Source: Clytia hemisphaerica (taxonomy: Eukaryota > Cnidaria > Hydrozoa > Leptothecata > Clytiidae). Taken from it: a stretch of 64,000 nt of DNA. Positions 1-12,501 of this stretch are shown here, in pieces. Within the stretch, counting starts at the first letter, position 1. Each line of letters begins with the position of its first letter. The stretch is taken from contig CACVBU010000508.1 in assembly GCA_902728285.1 (NCBI GenBank), forward strand, positions 575,926 through 639,925, read 5' to 3'. Under the pieces are notes generated by a model. The model saw only the letters and a program-made list of their open reading frames with translations. It was not told the DNA's origin and did no database searches. Both the position numbers and the translations under genes were made by a program.

Positions 1-1264
1 TTGGCTTAAAGGAGCTTTCAGATTTTTTCGGCGTGGGTGGTGTGATCTTTGACGTTCAAAAAGCGTCATACGTGATTGACGCGAGTATAATGTCGGCGTG
101 ACGTCGTAATTGCGTGATTGTCTTGATTAGGGACTCCGCTGAGGAGCCTCCTTCATGGTAAAACCTAACGAGTAAGCTTCCTAATTTTGATGTTCAAGAT
201 TCGATTCCTTATCTGTTCTTCTCATTATTTTCATTTGAGTATTATATGATTTTATTTGAGAAGAATATTGTGCTTATAATGGCTTGAAAGAAAGTGTAGT
301 GCAGTAGAGTTTCTTGCTTTCTATCACCTGGAGTTTTTCACATGGAGATTTGCAATAGTACAACAGAAACTTCAAACTTTAGCTTACAATAACATTCGAC
401 TTGTTTCCCATTTTTTATAAGAACCGAGTGCATTTTGGCTGAGCCTCAGATTTTTTTGCTCGTTTTTGATTTTCATAGCAAGAGTTCTTTAATTGTTTAC
501 ATATATACTTCGATGAGAATTTCAATCATTTTCAATTTCTAGATTTTGTAAATTTTAGAGCTTGTAGTAAAGTTCAATAGCTTTCAATAAATCTGAGGCC
601 CTTGTTCTTCTTCTTAAGTTGTTCTAATAAAAAATTGTGTATTGTTTGGTTTGGAATGAATCTTTTATTCCCAAATAATATATAGTCCACAAGGGAAAAT
701 AACATGAAAATGTCTGAAACAAACATTTTTCCCCGAGAAGAAATATTTTGAAAAATAATTTGAAAATAATACTTAGGAAATCTGTCTGAATTTAATGAAT
801 TTCTCCCTTAATAAAGATTACAAAGAGAATGAAACATTTCTCGCAGCTTACTGATAAAAAGTCTGGTATGAAAATTGTTAATGAAAAAGATTTTGGTCCC
901 ATTCATTCAGCAGGCATATCAATTCTGATTCCTTGTCATACCATGCAAGAAATGATTAAAAATAATTTATATAAGGCCGTAACAGCTAAAATGTCAAAAT
1001 ATTTTTCCGTAAAAACGCTGGAAATTTTTTCTTTTTCATAATGTATCAAAAAAAGGAATAAAATTATAAAAAAATATATATAATTGGAATATGATTTTCG
1101 TATCAAAGTAAGGAGCCTAAACGTTATATTCCATTTATTTTAATGAGATTTTTTTGTAATAAAAAGATAAGAGGAGCTTAAAATTCGGATAAAGGAGTCT
1201 TAAGAAGTGGAATAAGCAAAAGAAAAATTACTTTCAGAGAAGAGAATCAAGACACAGAAATAAC
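1..1264. other. 5' flank of the glutamate receptor gene
   Basis: AT-rich sequence with no supported exon. The 70-codon frame at 829-1041 has no splice signals or recognisable protein. The promoter and 5' UTR of the receptor presumably lie here, but no TATA box or initiator can be chosen with confidence. Confidence 0.4.
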
Positions 1265-4200
1265 ATGAGAATCTTGAAAATGTTTTACATTTTATCATTC
1301 GTCATACTAAATGTAACATTTTCGTGGGAACTGGGAATGAAATCGTTTGGTATCATATCACCATGCCAACAAAATAGATCATCATCTGGGAATTTTACTA
1401 ACGTAAGAATGATCACATTCAGCTAAAAAAGATCAGATGTCTACCGTGAGATCGGGTAACTTGCATCAGTGGAGGCTAACATGCATAGCCCTCAAATGAA
1501 TGACCTGGCTGGTCATTAAAATACAAAATTAAATCAAAACATAATGGTAGAGTAGAGCTGCGAGTGGAGCTGCGCAGTTGTATTTTAATGACCAGACAGG
1601 TCATTCATTTGAGGGCTATGCATGTTTGCCTCCACTGATGCAAGTCACCCGATCTCATGGTATCAGTCCTTGGCAGTCAAACCTTGGATATGGGGACGGT
1701 GTACGAGTGTGACGGTGTGACGGTGTGACGGTATCAGCCTTTCTTTCTGTCGGTCTTTCGGTGTTAAAAGGAAAAGCTCAAGATATACCAGTCCTATGCA
1801 TGAGGGGACGACGTACGGGAGTAGCGTGACCGAAATACCTACGAATCTTCCTTGGGTCACCGCCAACCGTCAAAGTATCTCGGTGTCAAACATGCCATGT
1901 TCTGACAAAGTAAGGATTATGTGGGTGTGTTTTCTGGTAAGACCCAATCTTATCCATTTGACATTTTATCACTCTTGTTTTAGAACTCCTCAAATCAATG
2001 GCCAATTACGAATCTACCAAACCTTTCCGAAGCTGCAATCACCACTACAAGCAACTCCATCCTTCGTTACGTCATTGAAAAATCCATCAGAATAGCACCG
2101 AGTTCTTCATCAGCCACAAATTTCATCTTATACGTCAACACTGACGGCAAATTGAATGAAAAACACGACAATAACAAAGTCAGAGAGGAAATCTTCAAAC
2201 GACGTCACAATCAAGATTTCCAAGAAATCTATTTTCACATATCTTTAAAAATTCTTCTATATGATATTGAATGGCTTGAAAAATTTGTTGAAAGCTTGGT
2301 TCAATTATTGAAATCTTTACTCGTAATTGTTCTCAATGTTGGTTATTTTCTAACTGAACTCATTGTGGGTCGATTCTCGTCGAATCTCCTGAATCATCCT
2401 AGAGTTATTTGGATAAGTCGACATGCCGAGTTGAAGACAGGAGGATTCCTGTTTCGCTATGGATTGGTGCTGGAATACGGACATCAATGTTTAGGGTGAG
2501 ATTTTTTTGTTTTGAAGTTTTTGGAAGGGTGATATGTATAATCATGGTCGAAATATATTGAGATTTTAGTGTATTTTAACATTTTTCACAATTTAAAGTT
2601 CGGGCTAGAATTGCTATTTTAGCACTTCAACTTTCTTTCATTGAAAATTTCGATTTTGGAGGGATTCGGTGGCTTCTAGGTTATATTCCAAGCCTTATTG
2701 GAGCAAATTTGAGCTTTTAAATCCTGAGATCATAAGGTCTAATTCCTAAGTCTTATGTTAAAATATGTAGTTTAACGCGGTTAAAAATCCTTTGTCCATG
2801 ATTGTCGATTTGTTGGATATCGTATTACCGTATTACTTCGAATAAACGCCCCCTCGAATAAATGCCTCCCCTTTAGGAGTAGCGTTTATTTGAAACAAGT
2901 AGCTGGAAAGAAGTATAATATAAAAGAAAACTTAGATATACGGTCATAATTGTTTTCTTTTTTGTATTCAACATGATTTTGACCCGTTACTGCATCCCCA
3001 AATTGACATATTTGTACTCAAATACTGTTGAAAAGGCAAAACAAGGTATTACGGTACTTCAAATAAACGTATCGGGCGTTTACAAAATTATTTAGATTTT
3101 AGAAGGGGCGCTTATTCAAGGGTGCGTTTACAAGAAAGGCGCGTATATCAAATAATTTTTAACCACGGTTGCATTAATAAAGTGAATGAGAACCTTGTTT
3201 TGCCTTTTCGTTATCTTTCAGTTAAAATATATCATTTTAGAGATGTAAAAATGGGTGGGGTAATCAGGATCTTCTCGGAGATTAAGCTGACACTCAATTT
3301 TGTTTTGACGATGTTGAGTGCCTGCTTGGATTTGACTCGAGGAAAAATGACTTTTACTAAGTTCAAAAAGTGCAAATCGATTCTGAAAATCTCCAGGTGA
3401 TCTGCTACGTAAATATATAAAAGGAGTTCAATGTCTCTTAATCTCATGATTTACGTCTTGATTTTAGAAATCTCATCAAGAGTTACCATTTTGTTTGGCG
3501 AAATCGAAAGAAGGACACTGAAATTCTACAAATCCAAATTGACAAAAACCAAACAGTCATCAAAGCTCGAAAAAATAATGAAAATCAAAATTTCTTTAAA
3601 CATCCTATTAAGGACATTCCAACATTGAAAATTATTACTCTAATGTCTGGAGATGTTTTCATGTACCAGAGACACGATTTCTTTAATGAAGCGACTCAAA
3701 ATTGCGATGGATCTAAAACTCATCTTTGTAAACAACCTATAGTTACGGCAACCGGGACTGTTGGAGGTTGGGAATTAACCTGTTGCGCTGGATTCCTAAT
3801 AGATCTTTTAAATGATGTGAAAAACGATGTTAAGTTTGAAGCTGATCTAGAAATATCACCTAATTTCATATTCGGTGGTTATAACGAGACTTCAAATACG
3901 TTTAATGGTCTTATCGGTGCCGTCAATTCTTCCCATTACGATTTAGCTCTCGCTAGCGTTACGGTAACCGAACAGCGGAGTCGTTTCGTCGATTTCTCAC
4001 ACCCATATGTTGATGTTGAAATCGGGATGTTGATGGACTCTGCAGCGCTTAAAAACTCTATTTGGTCATATTTTCAATTCAATTTTATCGCTAATTTGGA
4101 TCCATTTGTGTTCCTTTCATTTTGTGGTTTATATTGTGTGTCTTTCGCGATTCTTGGATTTACCGAATACTATATAGCCAAAGAGAAGAAACAGTCGTGT

Positions 4201-7200
4201 TTGATACTGCGTGGAAGAAGGACAAGGCTACGTCGTAACATCTTCCTTGAAACAGTCGCGTATTTGAATCGGTTAGCTTTTGGACATGACTCAGGTGGTG
4301 AGTACGAATTTTTGTATTGGTGATAGACTAGGAAACTAGTCTGTCAATTAATCGTGTCCGAGGTTTGGAATCAAGGGGCGGGTAGGGCGTTTGCTAAAAT
4401 AGCAGCTTTATGGGAGAAATGTTAGTGAGAGGGAGTTCTGTGAAAGCTTGCAACCTAACCCGCCGACAAAATTTCGCCCATGAGCCGACTGCAATATTAT
4501 ATTCTGCTTTATCTCATTATAGATTTTTGACTTTGCTTCAAGTTATACACCACTATCTCACAGTTCTGTTGAATCTTTTTTCCACAGCGGGGATAATATT
4601 TCTATCGAAATCCCAATGGGGATAAAACTTTTATTGTTCCATGAGAAACCCAGTAGGGCCGGTTTTGGAGTGCACTTTTAAGCATTGAATTTCGAATGAG
4701 GATGATATCAAAGTCAATTTCCCAGTTTCCCGAAATTCGAGCTTATTTTTTCGAGATTTTTGCCAAATTTTCCAGTGGGCTTCAGCGGGTCTGCGGCACA
4801 GGGGTATAATAATGGTTGATTTCTTTTCAGTTGGGATCTAAAATCGTGCACTATTTTTTATTCTGTCTTTTGTTTAGGTAAAGAGCCAATAACTTATGCG
4901 GGTAGAATGATTGCTGGGACACTGGCAGCAGCTTACATCACTATCATATCACTTTACACGGCTTCGTTGACTGTGGGTCAAGTACAAATGAAAAATGATT
5001 TGAGTGATATCTCACTCGACAGTGAAGTGGTGAGTACTTCTGGCTGAACTTTGCTTTTTGATGATTTTTGATGATTTTTGATGACGCTGAGTTCAGTGAA
5101 GTAGACTAGGACCATTTGACGAGGTTGCCATTTTGAAAAAGAATGTTTAAAATCCAAATAACAAAAAAACTACTTGGAGTGAAGTAGTAGTGCCATCCAG
5201 TCTACCAAAAAGCTTTAAGTGGACCCCGGGCTAAAACTGCAGTTGTTTTTAATCCGTGTAATACAGTAATATGGATGTTATATGATGGTACGATAATTGT
5301 TATGGAGAAATATGAGTTTGTATAAATCTACGATTTGTCTCATCTATTATTTTTTGCTTATTTTTTACAAAAATGCGAACTAAAGGACCTGTGTTCAAGT
5401 TTGTTTGATCACGTGTAACTTCTTTTTACTAAGAGTGGGCTATACAGGGTCATTTTCATTTTTTTCGTCAAATCATGTCAAATTAAATTTTCTTTAGCTC
5501 CGTATGGCATATCTAGGCAGGATCAAAAAGCATTTTTGAGATATTTTAAATATAAAAAATGTGGGAGCCCCTTTTCTGGCCCCCTATTAGACTCATATAA
5601 AGTATGACAAAAAATCCCCAATTTGACCTGGAAACCTTAAAAATCATTCAATTTTGCTGCAATTTGGTACAAGTCCTCCTTGAATAACAATGATAACATT
5701 TTGTCAGTATTAAAAATTTTCATTATCGGACGTTTTAGGGCGTGGCCAAACCCCAAAAAGGGCAAAAAGGATTGGGTAGCTCTAGAAAACTTTGGAATGA
5801 TATTTTTGCCCTAAAGTTTTGCATACCTACCCTCAGTTATCTATCTTGACGAATCCTGAGAATATTTCCCAAAGTAAATTCGTTATTTCGTAAATAATTG
5901 TTTCGATGTCCGTAAAAAAAGGGGAAATATAGACGGGCTAGGGCTTATTCATAAATTGTGTAATTCAATTGAAATTCCGACTCATGGCGGAGATTCAAAT
6001 TTGGGGTATTGCGTGACAGTTTTTGGAACTTGTCAAAATTAATAATATTCTATGTATAAAGTACCGAAAAAATGACTAAAAATCTTTCTTCAAATGATCC
6101 TCTTATGAAAGTTTGGGCTAGTAGACTAGGAAATATCAATAGACTTTTTTAATTTTCAGTTTGCCAATCCGACACCTGATTTCAAATTTGCTACTTTGAA
6201 AGACAGCAGCACTGAAGGTTTCTTTAAAAATTCAGAACTTCCCAAACTACGCAAGATGTACGAATTCATGAAAGACTACAGCTATTCCGACAATAAAGAC
6301 GGGCTGGGACGACTTGAAAATAAGTAAGTCATTTTCTTTTTGTAATTTCTGTAACCCAATGCATTGAGTTTAAAGAACGAAGGGCTAGAGTAGAATCTCT
6401 GTAAAAACCACGCGCGGGTACCGTGAAAAGCGGTGAAAAGCACAGATCAAAATCATATATTGACGCTGTGCCGACGAATCGAGATTCTATTCATCGCGCA
6501 ATCAACGAAGACAAAAGTAGCCATGACGACCATCCAAGATCTTGGATGAAGTTCAAAGTTGATATTTTTATTCCCGTCGTTGAAAACACAACTAAAAAAT
6601 ATCATCAATGCTTTTTAAAAAGAGTCAGTGATAGAGAATCATAACATAAAGTCTGTCTATTATTTCGATTCAACTAAAAGTGACATTTCCATAATTAATA
6701 GTTTCGTAATTACTGTTATACATTTGGGGATCATGTAAAAGATTTCTTTCGAAAGAAACTCACTTCAATTACATTTGGAGGTTTCTGGGGAATTCGTAAA
6801 TAGTAAACTGCATACTGATACAGTCTGCTAGACATTAGTAAGGTAATATTTGCTCTTCATCTTTGATTCTTTCTACAGTGACTAGATTGACACATGCGCG
6901 ATAAAATTTCCATTATTGGTCTGCAGAGGTTAATATATTCTTTGAAAACTTAACCTCTGATACTCAGGGTGCTCTAGATGGGAAATTAAGTAGCTTCATT
7001 TCCCATCCAAAAGTGGCTCTCTCTAGCCCCTTCGGGGGGCTTTTTAAACTCAATGACCCAATGAGAGTAAGTCTGCGCGCAACCCGAAGTAGGCCTTTTC
7101 ATTATTATTTTGAGTGTAAAGACTATTACCAAGTTGATTAAATCCCTTGAGTTTTTGAATAGAGTAAACTTCCTATGAACTCCCCTCTGGGAATCAACCA

Positions 7201-7891
7201 CCATTGTACTTTAATCAGGGCGTGTAAACACATTCATGGTAACGCTATAATACAGTATACAGCAATATGCTTCCAGCCAATCACTAATTTCAGCTTCTAC
7301 TTTTAAATTTCATTCAGAGAGTTGCAAGCTGTGATAGAAGAATCTTTGGTTTACAAGCATTCAAGTATAGCATGTAATCTTGACATCCATAACCTTAAAT
7401 TTGGTTCATCTGGATGGAGCTTTGTTTTACAAAAGAATTCACCATGGACGGATGGAATCTCAGAATCAATAATGCGATTATCCGAACAAGGTCGTTTAGC
7501 TGAACTACGTAAAAAATGGGTCAACTTCAAATGCGTGCCTAATAACAAAGTAGAAAGTTATTCTTTTCATTTCTTTGCAATGCCCTTTCTTTGTTTGGCT
7601 GCCATGTTTGTTTGTTGTTTACTCACCACGTGGCTACAAAAACTTTATTATAATTCGAATTTAAGTCGAAAGAATACATTTCAACCTGACATTTCGTATG
7701 TTATGGATGACCCAGCAACTGAGTGTGATGCAAATACTAGAACTCTAAATATACCGTCAAATAGTTGGCAAGATGCGAAGAAAGCTCAGTCTACTTTTTC
7801 ACTTACTACGCGGCGGGTGGCGACTGTCTTTGAGACGAACACAAATAGACGAAAAAGAAGTAGAACACATACAATAGAATCTACTTGCTAA
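1265..7891 (+). CDS. Ionotropic glutamate receptor subunit, 7 coding exons, apparently complete
   Basis: Ligand-gated cation channel subunit of the plasma membrane. The exons I derive from splice sites and phase are 1265-1402, 1984-2495, 3241-3396, 3468-4297, 4878-5029, 6160-6323 and 7318-7891 (TAA). They total 2526 nt (841 codons) and all phases agree. Residues 1-21 form a signal peptide (MRILKMFYILSFVILNVTF), and roughly residues 25-320 form a divergent amino-terminal domain. The S1 ligand lobe contains GGWELTCCAGFLIDLLND and VTVTEQRSRFVDFSHPY; the Arg near residue 439 sits where iGluRs bind the ligand carboxylate. M1 is at about 479-505 and M3 at about 556-578, containing YTASLTV where the family has YTANLAAF. 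The S2 lobe ends LSEQGRLAELRKKW, with a Glu near 658-659 at the ligand-acid position. Cys670 and Cys723 match the conserved S2 disulfide. M4 is at about 736-759, followed by a basic tail. Length is normal for the family. The subfamily (NMDA, AMPA/kainate, delta or other) is unresolved. Seen: the motifs and splice sites; inferred: the channel role. Confidence 0.9.
1442..1662. mobile_element. Long-armed palindrome (MITE-like) in iGluR intron 1
   Basis: Two 85-nt inverted arms, 1442-1526 and 1578-1662, match at all but a few positions around a 51-nt spacer. The outer ends read TACCGTGAGATCGGG and its complement. Near-identity of the arms implies recent origin or selection for the hairpin. It is followed by a GTGTGACGGT-type short tandem repeat at about 1707-1735. 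I see no coding capacity. Confidence 0.75.
2820..3160. mobile_element. MITE-like repeat with TTCGAATAAACGCCCCC ends, iGluR intron 2
   Basis: TTCGAATAAACGCCCCC-type sequence occurs near 2836 and again in degenerate forms (AGTAGCGTTTATTTGAA, TTCAAATAAACG) up to GGGGCGCTTATTCAAGGGTG near 3105-3125. The arrangement is of inverted and direct copies of one terminal motif. Exact ends are unclear. Confidence 0.4.
4580..4800. repeat. Dispersed repeat R, reverse-oriented copy (iGluR intron 4)
   Basis: The phrases GGGGATAA, CCCAATGGGGATAAAA and CCGGTTTTGGAGTGCA occur here in the reverse orientation of the copies at 18.5, 30.5 and 44.3 kb. All consist of spaced CATCCCCACTGGAA-like blocks. It is an old interspersed family of unknown class. 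Confidence 0.5.
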
Positions 7892-10294
7892 AAGTCATTT
7901 CAATTTTTTTTTCAGTTTCAGTTTTTCTTATGTTAATTAATTTTGCGGGGTTTATTCGTGATATCATGGTGATATTTATTGCATAATGTTTTATACAGAA
8001 GTAGCCACTAATTTTGAATTTAAACAGTATAAACCTTCCTTATAAAACATTACGTAATGAATCCCTGAATGATGTCACCATTGAGTCCATGGGGATTTGA
8101 CGTGGAGAAAATATTCGCCGTTTGACTCTTGCTGGTCTTTTTCGACACTTTAAAGTTCTGCCTCACCCATAATTCTTAAATTTTATACAAAGCTTTTGCA
8201 CTTTTGCAACCCTGTCGCAGTGCAATTCGTGATAGCTTTTTTAGCCTGTGTGGATAAAATGAATAGGAAAAGATTTACGGGGCTATAGGCCCTTAACGAA
8301 ATATTCATAAAATGGCGCTAAAAGGGTTAAAAACTTTTCAATTTGATTGCTGGTCATTTTTGGTGATTCTAAGGACCCAAAAGGAACCTAATTTCAGCTA
8401 CATACGGTATTATTTTTTTCAAGGTTTTCAAGGTTAGGGCCTTTTTTAGCCAATTCGCGTTTGATAAAAATAAAATCTAATTTTACCCCTCCCCCAAGAG
8501 TATATTAAAAACATTTGTTTTTCTACTTTAAGATAAGATTCTATAAAAGTTACGTTTTTCAATAGTAAGGATGTTTTCTTTTAAGGACTCTGACCACACA
8601 GTGAATATTTCATATATGCCATAAACAAAATATAGATTTCTGCCTGATGTAACCAAAAAAACATGGCATTTTATACATTGATTTACTGTTAGGCTAATAT
8701 TCCTGTGTGAAAATTAAAAAATATTAATGAAAAAAGTCGATAAAAAAGAAAATGAAGACTTTTGGGAAGAAAAGTTTTTCAACTTTGAGGACTTTATTTT
8801 CGGCAAAATTAACCAAATTGTCGGAATATTTTTGTAAAGGTTTCGTTGTCTCAAAATCTTGAAAATAGTTGTTTTGACCAACTAATTGTTCATTTTTCGT
8901 AGAAAAGCAGTCATAAATCTTGATGCATCAATTTAGAAAATTTTCCGAAAAATTTCAAATATAATTAAACTCTTTGTGAGTAATTAAAAAAAAATTAAAC
9001 AAAAACGTTAATCATCCATTGATTCATTTTATAAAAGAGGGTAATATAAATTTTATTCACATATTTTAAAAGTTCATAAGGTCATTTTCGTAATTAATTT
9101 TTTAATTACTCTTGACCGAATAAATTACCAAACAACTATTTGTTAAAAGCGTCAAGGAACCCAAAACAAAAGTTTCACCTACAAATTCCTTAACACATTT
9201 TCTGACTATGGTCAGAGCCCTTAAGTCTTATACAGGGTGTCCCGGAAAAAAAGTATCGAGTGGAAATACAACTTTGAGTGGATAGTTTTTATGAATAATG
9301 AATACAACAACATTCTAATAAATTTCTAAATGTATATTTCATTTCAAAATTAGAAAGCCTAAAATCACATTAGATCCTCTTTTAAAACCGGAGATAAAAT
9401 GTATGACCATCTTCAAGTTTTCAACACAAGCTTGAACAACACAAACAATTAACTCTCAGCAAACATGTAGCATGTACAGTTTATTTTTATACTGCATTTT
9501 TATCAAATACACTAACGATGTTGGGTTCACTGTTGAGACAGAGGGGGACAGAGCAAATGGGTCTCTCAAACCAAAAGCCTTATACTGTACAACACCGCTC
9601 TGTCAGGGACCAATGTGGGCCAATAGGGTAAATGATCTCAAAATTGGATATCCAGGGAGCAAGCAAACGTTATCAGCAGGAAAATCAACTTTATAAATAA
9701 GGATGTCCAGGGGGTACATCGGGCTGCATGGAAAATTTAAAATCCGTTAATGTAGAGATTCAATCTCTCTTGGAAAGGTCCAAAGTCAGTAGTAGCTTCA
9801 CATTCTCATCATCTTTTCAATCTACCGCCAACGTTGCTTAGCAACCATTGATAATGACAAAAACGTCTTCCGAATGGTTGATTTTTAGCATAAAGGCATC
9901 TCATTTGATTGGTTAGGAACATAATATTGGCGTACCATACAGAATAAATCACCTTGTGGATCTTTCAGCTCTTGACTTGCTGTTTTCTGTTGTACTGACG
10001 AACTAATGGCAAAGAAGGGAAATTCTCAAAAAGTCCTGTATTTATTTCAAAGCTTTTAATTAAGTCGCATTTGAAAAGTGTTTTTCTTAAAACCAGAAAT
10101 TATTGAGTTTTGTAAAAAGTAAACCCAACCAAATTATTCTCAGTCTTATTTTCTTAGTCCGGAGGACCTGTAGGCTTGATAAGGTTTAACACAATTAATT
10201 TGTGAAAATTTTACCTCTTTTTGTTATTGATACATCCAATTTTGGCGTTGTTATGTGCAGCAGTTGTTACTAAAAATTAGTCAGAAGAAAGATT
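7892..10294. other. Intergenic region 3' of iGluR
   Basis: No gene is supported. The sequence is AT-rich. One isolated TACAGGGTGTCCCGG end at about 9231-9245, followed by AGTATCGAGT, is the same terminal motif as the mariner-type element at 51.68-51.93 kb. I could not find its partner end. The 74-codon frame at 9472-9696 has no supporting feature. Confidence 0.4.
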
Positions 10295-10521
10295 AGGCTT
10301 TTCCAGAAAAAAATTTGAATATGAGGGGTGGAGGATAAACAATTTCCAGTGATTTACCCCCCGGACAAAGTGACTTTTGGCTCCCCGGACAACGGGTTTT
10401 ACCCCCCGGACAGAGAAAATTTACCCCTCGGACAAGGCAAATTTTGATGATTTTTACGCTACCCCCAGGACAATATATCCTGCTCCACCCCCCATGTGCG
10501 GACATTTTCTGGAAGAACCCA
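10295..10521. mobile_element. Inverted-end element with CCCCGGACA blocks, copy 1
   Basis: The ends CTTTTCCAGAAAA and TTTTCTGGAAGAACCC are inverted. The inside carries several spaced copies of ACCCCCCGGACA. The same architecture recurs at 43,609-43,882, so this is a dispersed non-autonomous element. The apparent 70-aa minus-strand frame here is only the repeat. Confidence 0.65.
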
Positions 10522-11205
10522 TAACCGAAATTGCAGTAGAAAAGTAGAAAAGTTGAAATTTTTAAATATCAGTGGATACCTTTCATTCATTCATTCATTT
10601 TCATTTATTAATATTTAAAGAGGAGCATACATCAGTTAAATAAATAAATAAAAATTTACAACTGCTATCAACGTCACTCCTCTCACCCAAATCGTACGCT
10701 CGCTTCACATCACACCTCAAGACACACACTCAAGATAAAAATTAGATAAAATGACATAAATACTAAAAATAAATACTAAAAATAAATACTATTATAAATT
10801 GATAAAATCTAAAATCTAATGTTTTCGAAAGATTGAGTATAGTCTTATGTATCAAAGGATGAGCATCGTGGTCAAAGTGGCCAGAAAGGCCCTTAAAACC
10901 TACAAAATTGCACCTTTTTACTATCTCTTATAAATGTACTTTCATAAAATACCTGCTCTCGGGTACCTGATAGCCGGGGGGGGGGGTTGGAATAAGCGGA
11001 GGGATTAAAAATAATCTCAAAACTTAACAAGTAATACTTTAATGGACCTACCTATTTATAAAACGAATAATTAGAATTTAATGGAAGTAATGTATAATTT
11101 TAAATTTCGATTTATATATCTATTGGAACGGAGAAAGCAATTAAGAAACGCATCGATGTTTAACGGTGAAAGAAAAATAATATCGACACTTTAATCAACC
11201 ATTCA

Positions 11206-12325
11206 TCTCGAGAAAATCTCAAAAAAACGCTTTTTTCGGGACATTTCCGGTTCTAGCGGCCGGAAAAATTTCTTTTTCGAAAATTGGGCTCTGTCACATT
11301 TTGGGCATTGCCATTTTACATCATTGTGCAAAAAATCATGAAAATCTGTCGAGTATAAGTTGAAAAAATGAAGGAAAACCGTTTTACGCCGGTTTTCGGC
11401 TGTTCCGGCAATTTTTAAGGAGTTCCGGATTCAAAGGATGATTTTTTTGGAAATCAAACGATGCTAAGTTTTGGGCATCATCATAAAGAACATTTTTCTG
11501 TAAAGAAACAATTAAATAAGTTGAAAAATGTGACGGAAATGTGAAAAAACGAAGATTTCCGGCACATTTCCGGTTCTACAGACCGGAAAAAAATTTTTTT
11601 CGGCAAACGGTTTTCGACACCTTTTCGGCAGTACTAATGTGCATCTATGTGCAAAAAATCGCAAAAAACTAATGATAAAATCTCGAGAAAATCTCAAAAA
11701 ACCGCTTTTTTCGGGACATTTCCGGTTCTAGCGGCCGGAAAAATTTCTTTTTCGAAAATTGGGCTCTGTCACATTTTGGGCATTGCCATTTTACATCATT
11801 GTGCAAAAAATCATGAAAATCTGTCGAGTATAAGTTGAAAAAATGAAGGAAAACCGTTTTACGCCGGTTTTCGGCTGTTCCGGCGATTTTTAAGGAGTTC
11901 CGGATTCAAAGGATGATTTTTTTGGAAATATCAAACAATGCTAAGTTTTGGGCATCATCATAAAGAACATTTTTCTGTAAAGAAACAATTAAATAAGTTG
12001 AAAAAATGTGACGGAAATGTGAAAAAAACGACGATTTCCGGCACATTTCCGGTTCTACAGACCGGAAAAAATTTTTTTTCGGCAAAACGGTTTTTCGACA
12101 CACTTTTCGGCAGTACTAATGTGCATCTATGTGCAAAAAATCGCAAAAAACTAATGATAAAATCTCGAGAAAATCTCAAAAAACCGCTTTTTTCGGGACA
12201 TTTCCGGTTCTACCGGCCGGAAAAATTTTTTTTTCGAAAATCGGGCTCCGTCACATTCGAGGGTTTATAGTAATGCACCTTTGTGCAAAAAATCAGAAAA
12301 ATTGAATGAGCCAATCTCGAGAAAA
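11206..12325 (+). repeat. Tandem repeat, unit 475-482 bp, 2.3 copies
   Basis: Units start at 11206, 11681 and 12163 with TCTCGAGAAAATCTCAAAAA; the third is partial. Within each unit a smaller motif (CATTTCCGGTTCTA, CGGCCGGAAAAA, TTTTTCGAAAA) recurs in divergent half-units of about 240 bp, so the array has two levels. Open frames across it are by-products. Confidence 0.85.
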
Positions 12326-12327
12326 GT

Positions 12328-12372
12328 TGGTAACTAACGAACGAACGAACTAACTAACTAACTAACGAACAC
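12328..12372. repeat. (GAAC/TAAC)n simple repeat
   Basis: Short runs of ACGAACGA and ACTAACTAACTA lie just after the partial third unit of the 475-bp tandem array. Confidence 0.7.
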
Positions 12373-12501
12373 GGGTTAATTTATAGGACCTCCACCCCAC
12401 CGGGGTAGGTCCAAAAGGGGGGGGGGGGTGGAATAAGAAATGTCTTGGGTGGAAAATTTTTGAAAAATTTATTTATCACCCCCCGTTACTACCCGAGAGT
12501 A

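Larger units (their letters stand above)
10955..12501. mobile_element. 1.5-kb inverted-end element with CTCTCGGGTACC termini
   Basis: The left end reads CTCTCGGGTACC (10956-10967) and the right end reads ACTACCCGAGAG. Just inside each end is a poly-G tract followed by TGGAATAAG (left copy TTGGAATAAG). A short relative with the same termini and inner sequence lies at 59,516-59,790. The middle is occupied by a 475/482-bp tandem repeat. There is no transposase. Confidence 0.6.

Noticed and set aside
1796-2095. 99-codon frame overlapping iGluR exon 2
   Set aside because: Wrong frame relative to the receptor; the exon 1984-2495 frame has matching phase on both sides.
10293-10505. 70-codon minus-strand frame with repeated CPGG
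   Set aside because: Encoded by the CCCCGGACA blocks of an inverted-end element; not conserved as a frame in the second copy at 43.6 kb.
11512-12270. Overlapping frames of 61-110 codons on both strands
   Set aside because: Products of the 475/482-bp tandem repeat; frames differ between units.
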